DNA from: an uncultured Bacteroidales bacterium
Lineage (GTDB): Bacteria; Bacteroidota; Bacteroidia; Bacteroidales; P3
Direction of reading: 5' to 3'
DNA: 64,000 nt
NCBI GenBank assembly: GCA_946401725.1
Contig: CAMIVE010000003.1
Location: 28,027-92,026 of the forward strand
This document shows positions 25,575 through 34,825 of this stretch, in pieces. Position numbers and translations under genes: made by a program. How positions within the stretch are numbered: position 1 is the stretch's first letter; every line of letters begins with the position of its first letter. The notes under the pieces were generated by a model. The model searched no databases, had not been told where the DNA came from, and worked only from the letters and a program-made list of their open reading frames with translations.

Positions 25575-26852
25575 CTAAAATTTCTTGTGCGTCATAATGT
25601 CCAGAACCACATCGTCGGTCTGATCCATACCCTCCTGTCCGAGACGGCCCAGGTTGCGGATGGAAAAGTCGGTGTCTTTCTCAGACAGTCCGTCACAGGC
25701 GTCAACCACCTTGTCGTGCAGCGCCAATTCGGCACACACAAATGCGCTGTACAGTCCTGTCGACATCTTCAACGCACACGAAGGCTTCGCACCGTCGCAA
25801 ACCATTCCGGCGAGGGTGTTGATCATATTCTTGATAGCATAGCATATCTGGTCGTAACTGCCCCCATGAAGGTAGGTGATGCCCGTGGTGACGCCTATCG
25901 AAGCGTTGACAATACCACACAAGGCCGACAGCCGGCCGATTCCCCGTTTGACATAGATGGAGGTCAGATGGCTGAGGATGAGGGCGCGCGTAATCTGCTC
26001 TTCGCTCCTCCCCTTCGCTTTGCCGTATTCGTACAACGGCAATGTGCAGGCGATTCCCTGATTGCCGCTGCCGCTGTTGGAATAGACGGGCAACGTGCAT
26101 CCATCCATACGGGCATCCGAGGCGGCAACGGTACGGGCAATGACGGTATGCACAATGTCGCCTTCGGCGTTTTCCATCAGGATGCGACCGGTATTGAGTC
26201 CATAGCCTTTCAAGCCTTCTGTGGCTGCCACGCTGTTCAGAGTCACTGTTTCGCGGATAAACTCCAGCTCCTCTATGGGGGCCGTGGTGGCATAGTCGTA
26301 CACCACCCGTTCCGTCAACTGGGGCTCGCTCCCCGCGCCGTCGTCCGAATGGCTGTTCTGACTATCTTCGTCAATCAGCACCTCGCTGTTGCGGGCCACA
26401 TAGACGAAATTGGTGTGCCGTTTCGAGATGATGGCCTTCGAGACGTCGCCACCTTTGTGGCAGATGCACTCGATATACAGCTTGTCCTCGCAGCGCTCCT
26501 TCAGGCCTATCGCTATCCGGTCGCCGTTGTTGGACAGCCATTCCTTCGCCTTCTGAACCACATCCTCGCCAACCGTCAGCACCTCCAGCTGGCGCTTGCT
26601 GTCACCTGCGGTGAGCGCTATGGCCACTGCTATCGGAAGTCCTATCATCCCCGTGCCGGGAATGCCGACCCCCATCGCGTTTTTGAAAACATTCTTGCTC
26701 AGCAGCAGTTCGGTCTTTTCAGGCATCTCGCCCAGCGCCTCACGTGCCTTTGCCACACACAGTGCCACTGCACCGGGCTCCGTACACCCCGTGGCCACAA
26801 CCACCTCTCGCTGGATAAGCGCTCTAAGCTGTTGACGGATCGTGTCGTTCAT
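25575..26852 (-). CDS. cyuA: L-cysteine desulfidase family protein (CyuA/UPF0597)
   Basis: The product has 425 aa. The N-terminal ATGCTEPGAV holds the cysteine of the CTEP motif, characteristic of UPF0597/CyuA proteins, and GNQGIACTLP lies in the Fe-S-binding C-terminal half. These enzymes cleave L-cysteine to pyruvate, ammonia and sulfide with a [4Fe-4S] cluster; related proteins are serine-dehydratase-like. It lies 12 bases after the deoxyhypusine-synthase-like gene, which suggests cotranscription. Confidence 0.88.
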   Translation of the reverse strand: MNDTIRQQLRALIQREVVVATGCTEPGAVALCVAKAREALGEMPEKTELLLSKNVFKNAMGVGIPGTGMIGLPIAVAIALTAGDSKRQLEVLTVGEDVVQKAKEWLSNNGDRIAIGLKERCEDKLYIECICHKGGDVSKAIISKRHTNFVYVARNSEVLIDEDSQNSHSDDGAGSEPQLTERVVYDYATTAPIEELEFIRETVTLNSVAATEGLKGYGLNTGRILMENAEGDIVHTVIARTVAASDARMDGCTLPVYSNSGSGNQGIACTLPLYEYGKAKGRSEEQITRALILSHLTSIYVKRGIGRLSALCGIVNASIGVTTGITYLHGGSYDQICYAIKNMINTLAGMVCDGAKPSCALKMSTGLYSAFVCAELALHDKVVDACDGLSEKDTDFSIRNLGRLGQEGMDQTDDVVLDIMTHKKF

Positions 26853-26864
26853 ATCGGTTATGCT

Positions 26865-27902
26865 TTATTTCTCGAAAATTTTCTGCCAGTTCTTGTATTC
26901 ACGCTCACGCCACGGACCGTTGTGGTAAACGTACGAGGCGATCAACGGAATCACTGTGGTTCCTTCGGCATAGACCATCTGCTGGAGCTCTTCCGACACT
27001 TTGCCCCACGAACCGGCCTCAAGCAGCGTCGACGACGAGCAGGCGCCGTCACGCACATCGGCAACGGTGATCTGGATGGCGTATTTGTGCATCGGTACCT
27101 CATAGCCCAATATCTCGGCACAGACAACGGTGTCCTGTGCGAAGTTCTTGGGGGTGCCGCCACCGACCATGAAGAGACCCGACTCGGGTGTCTGCATCTT
27201 GATTTTGGTCAATTCCACAAAATCACATACCGAGTCGATGCTCAGATAGGGCTTGCCTTCCTTGGCGCGCTCCCACTGGTGCTTGCCGATACCGAAACCA
27301 GCGGAACTGTCGGAAAAGGCGGGACAGAAAATAGGCACACCGCATTCATAGCAGGTCTGTATCAGGCTCTCCTTTTTCACGCTGCGACCGTTGTGCAGCC
27401 ATTTGCCCAATTCATAGATGAATTCGCGCGAGCTGTAGGGACGTGCTTCGAGCATGTTGGCCAGTTCATAGGTGGCATTGTCGCAAGCCTGCAGCTCCTC
27501 CTCGTCGATGAAGGTGTCGTAAATACGGTCGATATAGAGTTCGCGCAGCTTCGTGTCGGGGATGACATTCTCTTTCGTGCCGATATAGTGTTTGAAACCC
27601 AGCGCTTCAAAGAGGTCCATATCGATAATCGACGCACCTGTCGAAACAACAACGTCAACCATTTTGTTACGCACCATATCCACATACACCTGCATGCATC
27701 CTGCAGCCGAGGTGGAACCAGCGATTGTCAGGATGTTCGTGCAATCTTTCTCGGCGCACATCTTCATCAGGATGTCGGCAGCACGGGCGGTGTCACGCGA
27801 AGTGAACGACATGTGGCGCATCGCGTCAATCAGTTCAGTGGAATCATACTTTTTAATGTCAATGTGTTTGACGGTTTCTTTCAAAAGGTCCTTCTTTTCC
27901 AT
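26865..27902 (-). CDS. Deoxyhypusine-synthase-like protein
   Basis: The product has 345 aa. The fold is that of deoxyhypusine synthase: an NAD-binding region with STGASIIDMDL, GGGTPKNFAQD, and the catalytic-lysine segment EAGSWGKV. Bacteria lack eIF5A, so the true reaction must differ; related bacterial enzymes make homospermidine or act on other spermidine-derived substrates. That is family knowledge, and the reaction here is unproven. It has its own promoter upstream and leads a two-gene operon with cyuA. Confidence 0.88.
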   Translation of the reverse strand: MEKKDLLKETVKHIDIKKYDSTELIDAMRHMSFTSRDTARAADILMKMCAEKDCTNILTIAGSTSAAGCMQVYVDMVRNKMVDVVVSTGASIIDMDLFEALGFKHYIGTKENVIPDTKLRELYIDRIYDTFIDEEELQACDNATYELANMLEARPYSSREFIYELGKWLHNGRSVKKESLIQTCYECGVPIFCPAFSDSSAGFGIGKHQWERAKEGKPYLSIDSVCDFVELTKIKMQTPESGLFMVGGGTPKNFAQDTVVCAEILGYEVPMHKYAIQITVADVRDGACSSSTLLEAGSWGKVSEELQQMVYAEGTTVIPLIASYVYHNGPWREREYKNWQKIFEK

Positions 27903-27972
27903 TTTGATTTATATTTTTTATTATTGAATTACAATATTATAATTAGTTCTTAATTCTATGGGATTCATTTTG

Positions 27973-28002
27973 CAAAAATACGCAAAAAATTCGATTAGCA
28001 AA
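27973..28002 (-). promoter_or_regulatory. Promoter of the deoxyhypusine-synthase-like gene
   Basis: On the minus strand TTTG (28002-27999), 18 bases, TATTTTTG (27980-27973). The leader is about 65 nt. Confidence 0.65.
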
Positions 28003-28037
28003 CCCCGTGGCGTTTAACGTTTTTATCTGTCCCCTAT

Positions 28038-29570
28038 TTAAAACATATCGTCATTCTCGTGGTTCATCTTGGAGTCCACCACAATGGACATACCTCCTCC
28101 GTTGCCCCCCTGGTCGAACGCCTCGTTGGGTGCAAGTCCGGACGACAGCGAAACGCCTCCTTCGTAGTCACGGTTCTCAAAACGGGCGAATTTGCTCACG
28201 AATTTCAGTCGTACCTCCCCTGTCTCACCGCTACGATGCTTGGCGATGATGATGTCTGCCATTCCTAACGTGGAGCCGTTGTCGTCCTCCATAATCTGAT
28301 AGTATTCCGGGCGGTAGATAAACATCACAATATCTGCATCCTGCTCGATGGCACCCGACTCACGAAGATCCGATAGTTGGGGCTTCTTTGACCCTCCACG
28401 GGTCTCCACCGCACGTGACAGCTGCGACAATGCCAGTACCGGCACCTGCAACTCTTTCGACAGCGCCTTCAGCTGACGCGAAATCAGACTGATTTCCTGT
28501 TCTCGGTTGCCATTGCGGGGCAGATCCCCTCCCCCTTGCATCAACTGCAGATAATCGATAAATACCATTTGGATGTCATGCTGCTGCTTCAACCGCCGGC
28601 ATTTGGCGCGCAGCTCGAATATGGAGAGCTGGGGGGTGTCGTCGATATAGATGGGGGCTTCCGTCAGCACCTGCGAACGGGTGTACAGCTGATTCTTCTC
28701 CCAGTCGGGCAACTTCTCGCCTTTCTTCAGCCGGTCGCCGGAAATTCCCGACTCGCTGCTGATCAATCGCATCACCAACTCCACAGCTGTCATCTCCAAC
28801 GAGAAGAAGGCAATGGGCTTCTTCATGTCGACAGCGATATTCCGGGCTATCGAGAGTGCAAAGGCGGTCTTACCCATGGCGGGTCGGGCGGCAAGGATGA
28901 TCAGCGTGCCCGGCTGGAAGCCTGCAGTGGTGCGGTCCAAGTCGACAAAACCCGATGGAACACCGCTGTAGGAGCTGCCGTTGCTTTGGGCTGCCTCTAT
29001 CTGCTCGTAGGCTGTCTTAAGCACATCAGGCATGTTACGGTATTCGGTGTGGAAGTTCTTCTCGTCAATGTCCATCAGCAGCTGCTCGGTCTTGTCGAGC
29101 AGCGTCAACACGTCGGTAGTCTCTTCATAGGCTTCGGTCAGCGTCTGGGTGGAGATACGGATAATCTCGCGCTGGATATATTTCTCCGAAAGGATACGGG
29201 CGTGGAATTCGATATGGGCGGCCGACACCACATGGTTGGTGAGCTGCGAGAGGTACATGCTGCCTCCCACCTCTTCCAGCCGTCCCTCTTTCAGCAGCTG
29301 CTGGGTCACCGTAAGAAGGTCTATCGGCTTCGTCTGCTCGAAGAGGGTCAGTATCGCACGGAAGATCACCTGGTGCTCCGGGCGGTAGAAGTACTCCTCA
29401 CGGAGCATCTGTATCGTGTTGTTGAGCGCATTCTGATCGAGCATCAACGCTCCAAGTACCGCCTCCTCCAGTTCGATGGCTTGCGGAGGCGTTTTGCCAT
29501 TGAGTGAGAAAGCTTGGTCGTATGTGATTCGTTCTTTTCTTTTTGCAAGATTTCGTTGTGTCGTTTCCAT
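28038..29570 (-). CDS. dnaB: Replicative DNA helicase DnaB
   Basis: The product has 510 aa from ATG 29570. An N-terminal DnaB domain (LEEAVLGALMLDQNAL) is followed by the RecA-like motor with Walker A AARPAMGKTAFAL, Walker B VFIDYLQLM and the arginine-finger region. No intein is present. The ATG at 29570 is preferred to one 30 bases upstream because a -7 box covers that region and the family start is near METTQ. The transcript may be leaderless. Confidence 0.97.
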   Translation of the reverse strand: METTQRNLAKRKERITYDQAFSLNGKTPPQAIELEEAVLGALMLDQNALNNTIQMLREEYFYRPEHQVIFRAILTLFEQTKPIDLLTVTQQLLKEGRLEEVGGSMYLSQLTNHVVSAAHIEFHARILSEKYIQREIIRISTQTLTEAYEETTDVLTLLDKTEQLLMDIDEKNFHTEYRNMPDVLKTAYEQIEAAQSNGSSYSGVPSGFVDLDRTTAGFQPGTLIILAARPAMGKTAFALSIARNIAVDMKKPIAFFSLEMTAVELVMRLISSESGISGDRLKKGEKLPDWEKNQLYTRSQVLTEAPIYIDDTPQLSIFELRAKCRRLKQQHDIQMVFIDYLQLMQGGGDLPRNGNREQEISLISRQLKALSKELQVPVLALSQLSRAVETRGGSKKPQLSDLRESGAIEQDADIVMFIYRPEYYQIMEDDNGSTLGMADIIIAKHRSGETGEVRLKFVSKFARFENRDYEGGVSLSSGLAPNEAFDQGGNGGGMSIVVDSKMNHENDDMF

Positions 29571-29574
29571 GATG

Positions 29575-29582
29575 CAAAGGTA
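29575..29582 (-). promoter_or_regulatory. -7 box (TACCTTTG) directly before dnaB
   Basis: TACCTTTG ends four bases before the dnaB ATG. A TTTG at 29601-29598 is only 15 bases upstream, shorter than usual, so the -33 element is weak. Confidence 0.55.
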
Positions 29583-29679
29583 CATCTTTTTTTGAAACAA
29601 AAGAAGGTTTTTTTTAATTGATTCTTTTTCAAAAAATAATTTTACACCCTCCCCCGCTTCGCCAATTCAAAAAAAAATG

Positions 29680-29687
29680 TATTTTTG
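29680..29687 (+). promoter_or_regulatory. -7 box (TATTTTTG) of a short transcript
   Basis: TATTTTTG matches TAnnTTTG; TTCG at 29658-29661, one mismatch from TTTG, lies 18 bases upstream. It is divergent to the dnaB promoter about 100 bases away. Confidence 0.55.
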
Positions 29688-29786
29688 CAAAAAGAGACTT
29701 TACAAGCAAGTTACAGTACCTGTTCGGGAAACGGCAATCGACGCATGTGCTCCAAATTAGCCATCCGACAGATCCATAAAAAGAGA

Positions 29787-29942
29787 ATGTATCGTGAGGT
29801 AGAAGAAACAAGCGACAACAACACGCAAACCAACACCGCTGTCGAAACGCAAAACAACACCCCCGCTCCGACAGAAAACAACACTCAAACACCCGCTCAA
29901 AAGAAGGCAGCCAAATTCCAAGCCAATAAGGTGAAAAAATAA
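29787..29942 (+). CDS. Small Asn/Thr/Gln-rich protein of unknown function
   Basis: The product has 51 aa from ATG 29787, which is preceded by AAAAAGAGA. After MYREVEE the sequence is a low-complexity stretch of N, T, Q, P and E, ending with a basic KKAAKFQANKVKK. It is probably disordered. The frame can be extended upstream to ATG 29745 or to a TTG inside the -7 box, but neither adds recognisable sequence. The transcript has its own promoter (29680) and a strong terminator (29966), so the unit is real even if the peptide is not. Confidence 0.5.
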   Translation: MYREVEETSDNNTQTNTAVETQNNTPAPTENNTQTPAQKKAAKFQANKVKK

Positions 29943-29965
29943 TCACCGCCATCTATGGAAACAGA

Positions 29966-29999
29966 AAAGAGGGACTGCATACAGTCTCTCTTTTTTTGT
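29966..29999 (+). terminator. Strong rho-independent terminator
   Basis: A 12-bp stem (29966-29977 with 29982-29993, one G-T pair) and a 4-nt loop CATA, with a T-rich tract TTTTTTTGTTTTG overlapping and following its end. It ends the short transcript starting near 29693, giving a product of about 300 nt. The 30000-30119 gap holds nothing else I recognise. Confidence 0.85.
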
Positions 30000-30119
30000 T
30001 TTGACAACAATTTTTTTTCAACACAAACGTTTAAAGCAAAATAAAACAATAACTCCCACTCAACTCCTAGTAAAACACACCAACTTGTCAATATACAATC
30101 AATCAATTGAACAACAGTA

Positions 30120-30890
30120 ATGTATCATCCCTTTCGACCCCATAAAAACATTACCCCTCACCGACAGCGTCTGCTCGCCATCCTGCTTCTCGTGGTGACA
30201 CTGCTGTCCGTCAACGATCTGCAGGCCCAACGTCGCCGCAACAGGAGCATCTTCCACGCCTACCCCGTTGTCGGCGCTACCGCCTCCCAGATGCGCGGCG
30301 ACGAATTGCGGGGATTCAAGAAATGGGGATTCACCGCCGGTGTCGGCTCCACGCTCTCCATCTCCGATAATGACAACTGGAAACTCTCTCTCGAGGCCGA
30401 TTTCAGCCAACGCGGAGCCTTCAACAACACCAACGACCCTTACAGCCTTTACGACTTCACGCTCAACTACGTAGACATACCGCTTACCCTCCATTTCACC
30501 GACCCCATCGGCGGCATCACCATCGGCGCCGGTTTGGTCTACAGCCGCCTGGTGCAGCAACCGCACGGCGAGGTGGTCTATCTGCCCAACTATTTCGTGC
30601 CCGACGATTCGGACATGAGCTTCCTCAAAAACGATTTCGCCGCCGCCATCGACCTGCGCTTCCCCATCTGGAAAGGGCTTACATTCAATCTGCGCTACCA
30701 GCATTCGCTCATCCCTATCAAGAAACAATGGAGCTTCACCGAATACGGCCAGATGTTCTCCGGCGGCAGCGACACTTGGTCTAACGACATCTACAACTCC
30801 TCTGTCTCCGTCCGCATCATGTACGTTTTCGGAGAGCAAAAACATTACAACAAGTACAACCGCAAAAAAAAGTATAAAAGAAGAAGATAA
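30120..30890 (+). CDS. PorT-like outer-membrane beta-barrel protein
   Basis: The product has 256 aa with a signal peptide (LLAILLLVVTLLSVNDLQAQ) and a barrel of the OMP_b-brl_2 type with opening GATASQMRGDELRGFKKWGF. This opening (GxxxSxxxGDExxGF/YxKxGF) is typical of PorT-family proteins. PorT itself is needed for type IX secretion, but the family has many paralogues and I cannot tell which this is. The C-terminus is a basic KKKYKRRR tail, unusual for a barrel. Its stop shares a base with the coaD start. Confidence 0.82.
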   Translation: MYHPFRPHKNITPHRQRLLAILLLVVTLLSVNDLQAQRRRNRSIFHAYPVVGATASQMRGDELRGFKKWGFTAGVGSTLSISDNDNWKLSLEADFSQRGAFNNTNDPYSLYDFTLNYVDIPLTLHFTDPIGGITIGAGLVYSRLVQQPHGEVVYLPNYFVPDDSDMSFLKNDFAAAIDLRFPIWKGLTFNLRYQHSLIPIKKQWSFTEYGQMFSGGSDTWSNDIYNSSVSVRIMYVFGEQKHYNKYNRKKKYKRRR

Positions 30891-31333
30891 TGGACCGTAT
30901 CGCGATTTTTCCGGGCTCCTTCGACCCGATGACCACTGGCCACTTGGCATTGCTTAAACGCGCACTCCCGTTGTTCGACAAAATCATTATCGCGGTAGGC
31001 GTGAACAAAGACAAGCGGAGCACCTTCCCTCTTGATGAGCGATTGGACCGCATTCGTCGTGCCGTCAGCGCAATGCCCCAAGTGGAGGTTGCCACCTACG
31101 AAACGCTCACCACCGACTTCTGTCACGAAAAGGGTGCTCGCTTCATCTTACGCGGCATCCGGTCTGTCATCGATTGCGAATACGAACGCACCCTTGCCGA
31201 TATCAACCGCACCCTCGCTCCCGACATCGAGACTGTACTGCTCTTTGCAGAACCCTCACAAGCAGCGGTAAGCAGCTCCATGATTCGAGAGCTGCAGTCT
31301 TTCGGCAAGGATGTCTCCGATTTCTTGGCTTAA
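30890..31333 (+). CDS. coaD: Phosphopantetheine adenylyltransferase
   Basis: The product has 147 aa. It has the nucleotidyltransferase motif PGSFDPMTTGH and the signature SSSMIREL. CoaD adds AMP to 4-phosphopantetheine in coenzyme A synthesis. It overlaps the barrel gene by one base (TAATGG) and precedes recG by 12 bases, in an operon. Confidence 0.97.
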   Translation: MDRIAIFPGSFDPMTTGHLALLKRALPLFDKIIIAVGVNKDKRSTFPLDERLDRIRRAVSAMPQVEVATYETLTTDFCHEKGARFILRGIRSVIDCEYERTLADINRTLAPDIETVLLFAEPSQAAVSSSMIRELQSFGKDVSDFLA

Positions 31334-31345
31334 TATTTCGCTCCC

Positions 31346-33436
31346 ATGCTCTTCCTCGAAACTCCCATTGAATTCCTCAAAGGTGTCGGCCCGGCAAGGG
31401 CTCAGATGCTACAACGGGAATTGGGGATTTTCACCTACGGCGACATGCTGGAGCATTTCCCCTACCGCTATGTCGACCGGTCCCAAGTATCGACAATACG
31501 CGATATGGACATCGAGAGTCCTTATGTCGTGCTTCGCGGCACCATCGACGAAATGCATACCGTCACTTCTGGCAAGACCACTCGACTCAACGCCCGACTC
31601 AGCGACGCCACCGGTGCCATCGAACTGGTATGGTTTCAAGGAATCAAATGGATTAGGGAATCGCTCAAACCCGATGTGGAGTATGTCGTGATGGGCAAAC
31701 CCACAGTCTACAATGGACATCTCAACATAGCGCACCCTGATCTGGAACGTGCCGACCGCGACACAACGACGAAGAAATACATCCCCGTCTATTCCTCCAC
31801 AGAGAAACTCAAGACCAAAGGGCTCAACTCCAAAGGGATCGCCAAACTGATGGAGCAGCTGCTGTACCTGTCCAAGGACAAAATTCCCGAGACGCTTCCC
31901 ATAGAGCTGATTCGCAAATACAAACTCCCCTCCCGGGCCGATGCCATCGAAGTGATCCACTTCCCTCGAAACGCCCACGATATAGCCCTCTCCATCCAAC
32001 GCATGAAATTCGAGGAGCTTTTCTTCCTGCAACTTGACTACCAGTATGCCAAACACGACCGTCAACGACGCACCAACGGATTCGTTTTCTCTATAGTGGG
32101 CGACTGCTTTAACCGGTTCTATAACGAGCGCCTCTCTTTTGAGCTCACCAACGCACAAAAACGCGTGATCAAAGAAATCCGAAGCGACATGAAAAGCGGA
32201 CACCAGATGAACCGCCTGCTGCAAGGCGATGTGGGAAGCGGTAAGACGCTGGTGGCGCTGCTCACCATGCTCATCGCCGTCGACAACGGCTACCAGGCTT
32301 GTCTGATGGCCCCCACCGAAATCCTCGCCAACCAGCACTTCTTGAACATCGCCAAGATGCTCGAGGGGCTGGGTGTCAATGTCGAGCTGCTGACAGGCGC
32401 CGTCAAACCCGCCACCAAACGCAAAATCAAACAACGACTCGCCAATGGGGACATCCATCTCCTGATCGGCACCCATGCCGTCATCGAAAAGGACGTGCAA
32501 TTCAAGAATCTGGGGTTTGTGGTTATCGACGAACAACACCGGTTCGGCGTCGAACAGCGAGCCAAGCTTTGGACCAAAAACAGCCGTCCGCCTCATGTGC
32601 TCGTCATGACCGCCACCCCTATCCCGCGTACACTCGCAATGACGCTCTATGGCGACTTGGATTGCTCCATCATCGACGAACTGCCCCCCGGACGAAAAAC
32701 GGTTAAAACCATACACAGCACTGACGCACAACGGCTCAAAGTGTTCGCCTTCATGCGTAACGAAATAGCTAAAGGGAGACAGATATACGTGGTCTACCCT
32801 CTAATAGAGGAATCCGCCTCACTCGACCTCAAAGACCTCATGGACGGCTATGAAAGCATCGTACGCGAATTCCCACTCCCCCAATATCAGATCAGCATCG
32901 TCCACGGACAGATGGACAGCAGCGCCAAAGACTACGAGATGAACCGCTTCAAATCGGGTCAGACGCAGATCATGGTCTCCACCACCGTCATCGAGGTGGG
33001 CGTCGATGTACCCAACGCCACCGTCATGGTCATTGAAAATGCCGAACGCTTCGGACTCTCGCAACTGCACCAGCTGCGTGGCCGCGTCGGACGAGGGGGA
33101 GAACAGTCCTACTGCATCCTCATGACCGGCAACAAGATGTCCAACAGCGGACGCGAACGCATCAAAACGATGGTGTCAACGACCGATGGCTTCCGCATCG
33201 CCGAAGCCGATCTCAAACTGCGTGGACCCGGCGACCTCCAAGGATTGCAGCAGAGCGGCATCCTCCAGCTGAAAATGGCCGACATCATCAATGACGAACC
33301 CATCGTCCGCGCTGCTCGGGAAAGTGTCCAACAGCTGCTGGAGACCGATCCCGACCTCTCCCAAATCGAACATGCATGCCTGCGGCTCTATCTCCAAAAA
33401 AACCGTCGTGGTTTCGCCTGGGGAAAAATCAGTTAA
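31346..33436 (+). CDS. recG: ATP-dependent DNA helicase RecG
   Basis: The product has 696 aa, the normal RecG length. An N-terminal wedge/OB domain (about 60-150) is followed by helicase motif I GDVGSGKT (about 295), motif II DEQH (about 393), motif III TATPIPRT and motif VI QLRGRVGR. RecG regresses stalled replication forks and processes D- and R-loops. Confidence 0.98.
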   Translation: MLFLETPIEFLKGVGPARAQMLQRELGIFTYGDMLEHFPYRYVDRSQVSTIRDMDIESPYVVLRGTIDEMHTVTSGKTTRLNARLSDATGAIELVWFQGIKWIRESLKPDVEYVVMGKPTVYNGHLNIAHPDLERADRDTTTKKYIPVYSSTEKLKTKGLNSKGIAKLMEQLLYLSKDKIPETLPIELIRKYKLPSRADAIEVIHFPRNAHDIALSIQRMKFEELFFLQLDYQYAKHDRQRRTNGFVFSIVGDCFNRFYNERLSFELTNAQKRVIKEIRSDMKSGHQMNRLLQGDVGSGKTLVALLTMLIAVDNGYQACLMAPTEILANQHFLNIAKMLEGLGVNVELLTGAVKPATKRKIKQRLANGDIHLLIGTHAVIEKDVQFKNLGFVVIDEQHRFGVEQRAKLWTKNSRPPHVLVMTATPIPRTLAMTLYGDLDCSIIDELPPGRKTVKTIHSTDAQRLKVFAFMRNEIAKGRQIYVVYPLIEESASLDLKDLMDGYESIVREFPLPQYQISIVHGQMDSSAKDYEMNRFKSGQTQIMVSTTVIEVGVDVPNATVMVIENAERFGLSQLHQLRGRVGRGGEQSYCILMTGNKMSNSGRERIKTMVSTTDGFRIAEADLKLRGPGDLQGLQQSGILQLKMADIINDEPIVRAARESVQQLLETDPDLSQIEHACLRLYLQKNRRGFAWGKIS

Positions 33437-33461
33437 TCAGGATATAAGCAACTATTTTCCA

Positions 33462-33497
33462 CCCATTAAACCCATTCAACCCATCAAACCCATTCAA
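33462..33497 (+). repeat. Four 9-bp tandem repeats
   Basis: Units CCCATTAAA, CCCATTCAA, CCCATCAAA and CCCATTCAA directly after recG and 19 bases before the next start codon. The repeat lies in the leader region of the TPR gene. Confidence 0.85.
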
Positions 33498-33515
33498 CCT
33501 AATAACAAAAAAACT

Positions 33516-34715
33516 ATGACAACCACACCATTCGTCCATACCAACACCCCTGTCCACTCCCATTTCCACTTCCTTTTACTGACTTTCCTACTCTCCATCT
33601 CCTCTGCATTGGCACAGTCCCCTGCCGATGCAACCCTTGAAAAAGGACGCAACGCCGAGAACATGGGGCTTTTCGACCGGGCAGCGGCCTACTACAATCA
33701 GGCCATTGCCGAAGACCCTGATAACGCTCTACCCTACATACACTTGGGTATGTTACAGGAAAAACGGATGTACTACACCGATGCCATCAACTCTTTCCGC
33801 CAAGCGCTCCAAGCCGACGCGGACAGCCCGGAAGCACAAGAGCATCTGGTTTTCTGCTATGTCGAGAATCGCGACTTCGACGGTTCGAAAAGCGGACATT
33901 TCAGTGGCGAGGAAGCCTTGATCAGCATGGCCGAACGCGCCATCGAACTCAACCCCAAAAGTCCATTGGCCTACTGCACCATAGCACTGATATACAACCA
34001 CCAGAAACACTTCACCCACGCCTTGAACTGGGCCAATAAAGCACTCGAACTGGCTCCGGACCTGCCCCGTGTCCACAACACCCTTGGCGTAATCTATTTC
34101 CATCGGGGCAACGACAGCGAAGCGTTGCGTGAATTCCGCAAAACCCTTAGTCTCGATGCCGATAACGTGGATGCCTATTTCAATCTGGGCTACATGTACA
34201 CGGAAAAAAACAATTTCGAAACAGCCATCAGCTATCTAAAAAAAGGACTGCAGCGCGACAACAAATCTATCAAACTCTACTACTTCCTCGGTATCGCCTA
34301 CATCCAGCGGGGCGACGACAACAAAGCCATCCAATGCTATGAGACCATTCTCGGCATCGACAGCCTCTACACCCCTGCTTACAACCGGCTGGGTTATATT
34401 TACGGCAAGAAAGGCAACTATGACGAAGCCGTTGCCTACCATCAGAAAGCCGCCCGTATCAACCCTTCCGACGCTGAGTCGTTCAAATGTTTGGGACAGG
34501 TTTATACCGACAAAGGAGACTATGTCAAAGCCCTGCGGAACTACCAAAAAGCTGTGGCCATCAACGATAAGGACCATGAGACCTATTGTCTGATTGCCCA
34601 TCTCTATGCCAAGCAGGGCAACAGCTCTCGCGAGACTGCAAGCTACAAGAAAGCCGCCAAACTCGGCAACAAAGAGGCACAAGCCTGGATGGTTTCGAAA
34701 GGAATGGCATGGTAG
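33516..34715 (+). CDS. Exported TPR protein
   Basis: The product has 399 aa from ATG 33516; a frame entering from recG is not used. The signal region is His-rich and hydrophobic (HFHFLLLTFLLSISSALAQ). About ten TPR units follow (e.g. DNALPYIHLGMLQEKR, VHNTLGVIYFHRGNDSEALREF). It probably sits in the periplasm and binds partner proteins. It lies between recG and the promoter of nrnA and is probably the last gene of the 30.1-34.7 kb run. Confidence 0.88.
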   Translation: MTTTPFVHTNTPVHSHFHFLLLTFLLSISSALAQSPADATLEKGRNAENMGLFDRAAAYYNQAIAEDPDNALPYIHLGMLQEKRMYYTDAINSFRQALQADADSPEAQEHLVFCYVENRDFDGSKSGHFSGEEALISMAERAIELNPKSPLAYCTIALIYNHQKHFTHALNWANKALELAPDLPRVHNTLGVIYFHRGNDSEALREFRKTLSLDADNVDAYFNLGYMYTEKNNFETAISYLKKGLQRDNKSIKLYYFLGIAYIQRGDDNKAIQCYETILGIDSLYTPAYNRLGYIYGKKGNYDEAVAYHQKAARINPSDAESFKCLGQVYTDKGDYVKALRNYQKAVAINDKDHETYCLIAHLYAKQGNSSRETASYKKAAKLGNKEAQAWMVSKGMAW

Positions 34716-34799
34716 TCGTCCATTCAGACCAAATCGGGGGATGCTAATTTCTTGTTGATAAATTTTTTACTTATCCTTAACGACAGGCTGAAAAATGTG

Positions 34800-34825
34800 T
34801 ATTTTTGTAACTTGTAGAACAAGTT
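34800..34825 (+). promoter_or_regulatory. nrnA -7 box with a 17-bp palindrome behind it
   Basis: TATTTTTG (34800-34807) fits the -7 consensus; the -33 element is not clear. Directly after it lies a perfect inverted repeat AACTTGT-AGA-ACAAGTT (34809-34825), which ends 6 bases before the ATG. It covers the likely transcription start and the ribosome-binding region, so an operator or a 5' stem is possible. Confidence 0.6.

Noticed and set aside
25587..27953. A 788-codon open frame on the plus strand across cyuA and the deoxyhypusine-synthase-like gene
   Set aside because: It spans two well-recognised genes and their gap on the other strand and has no domain of its own.
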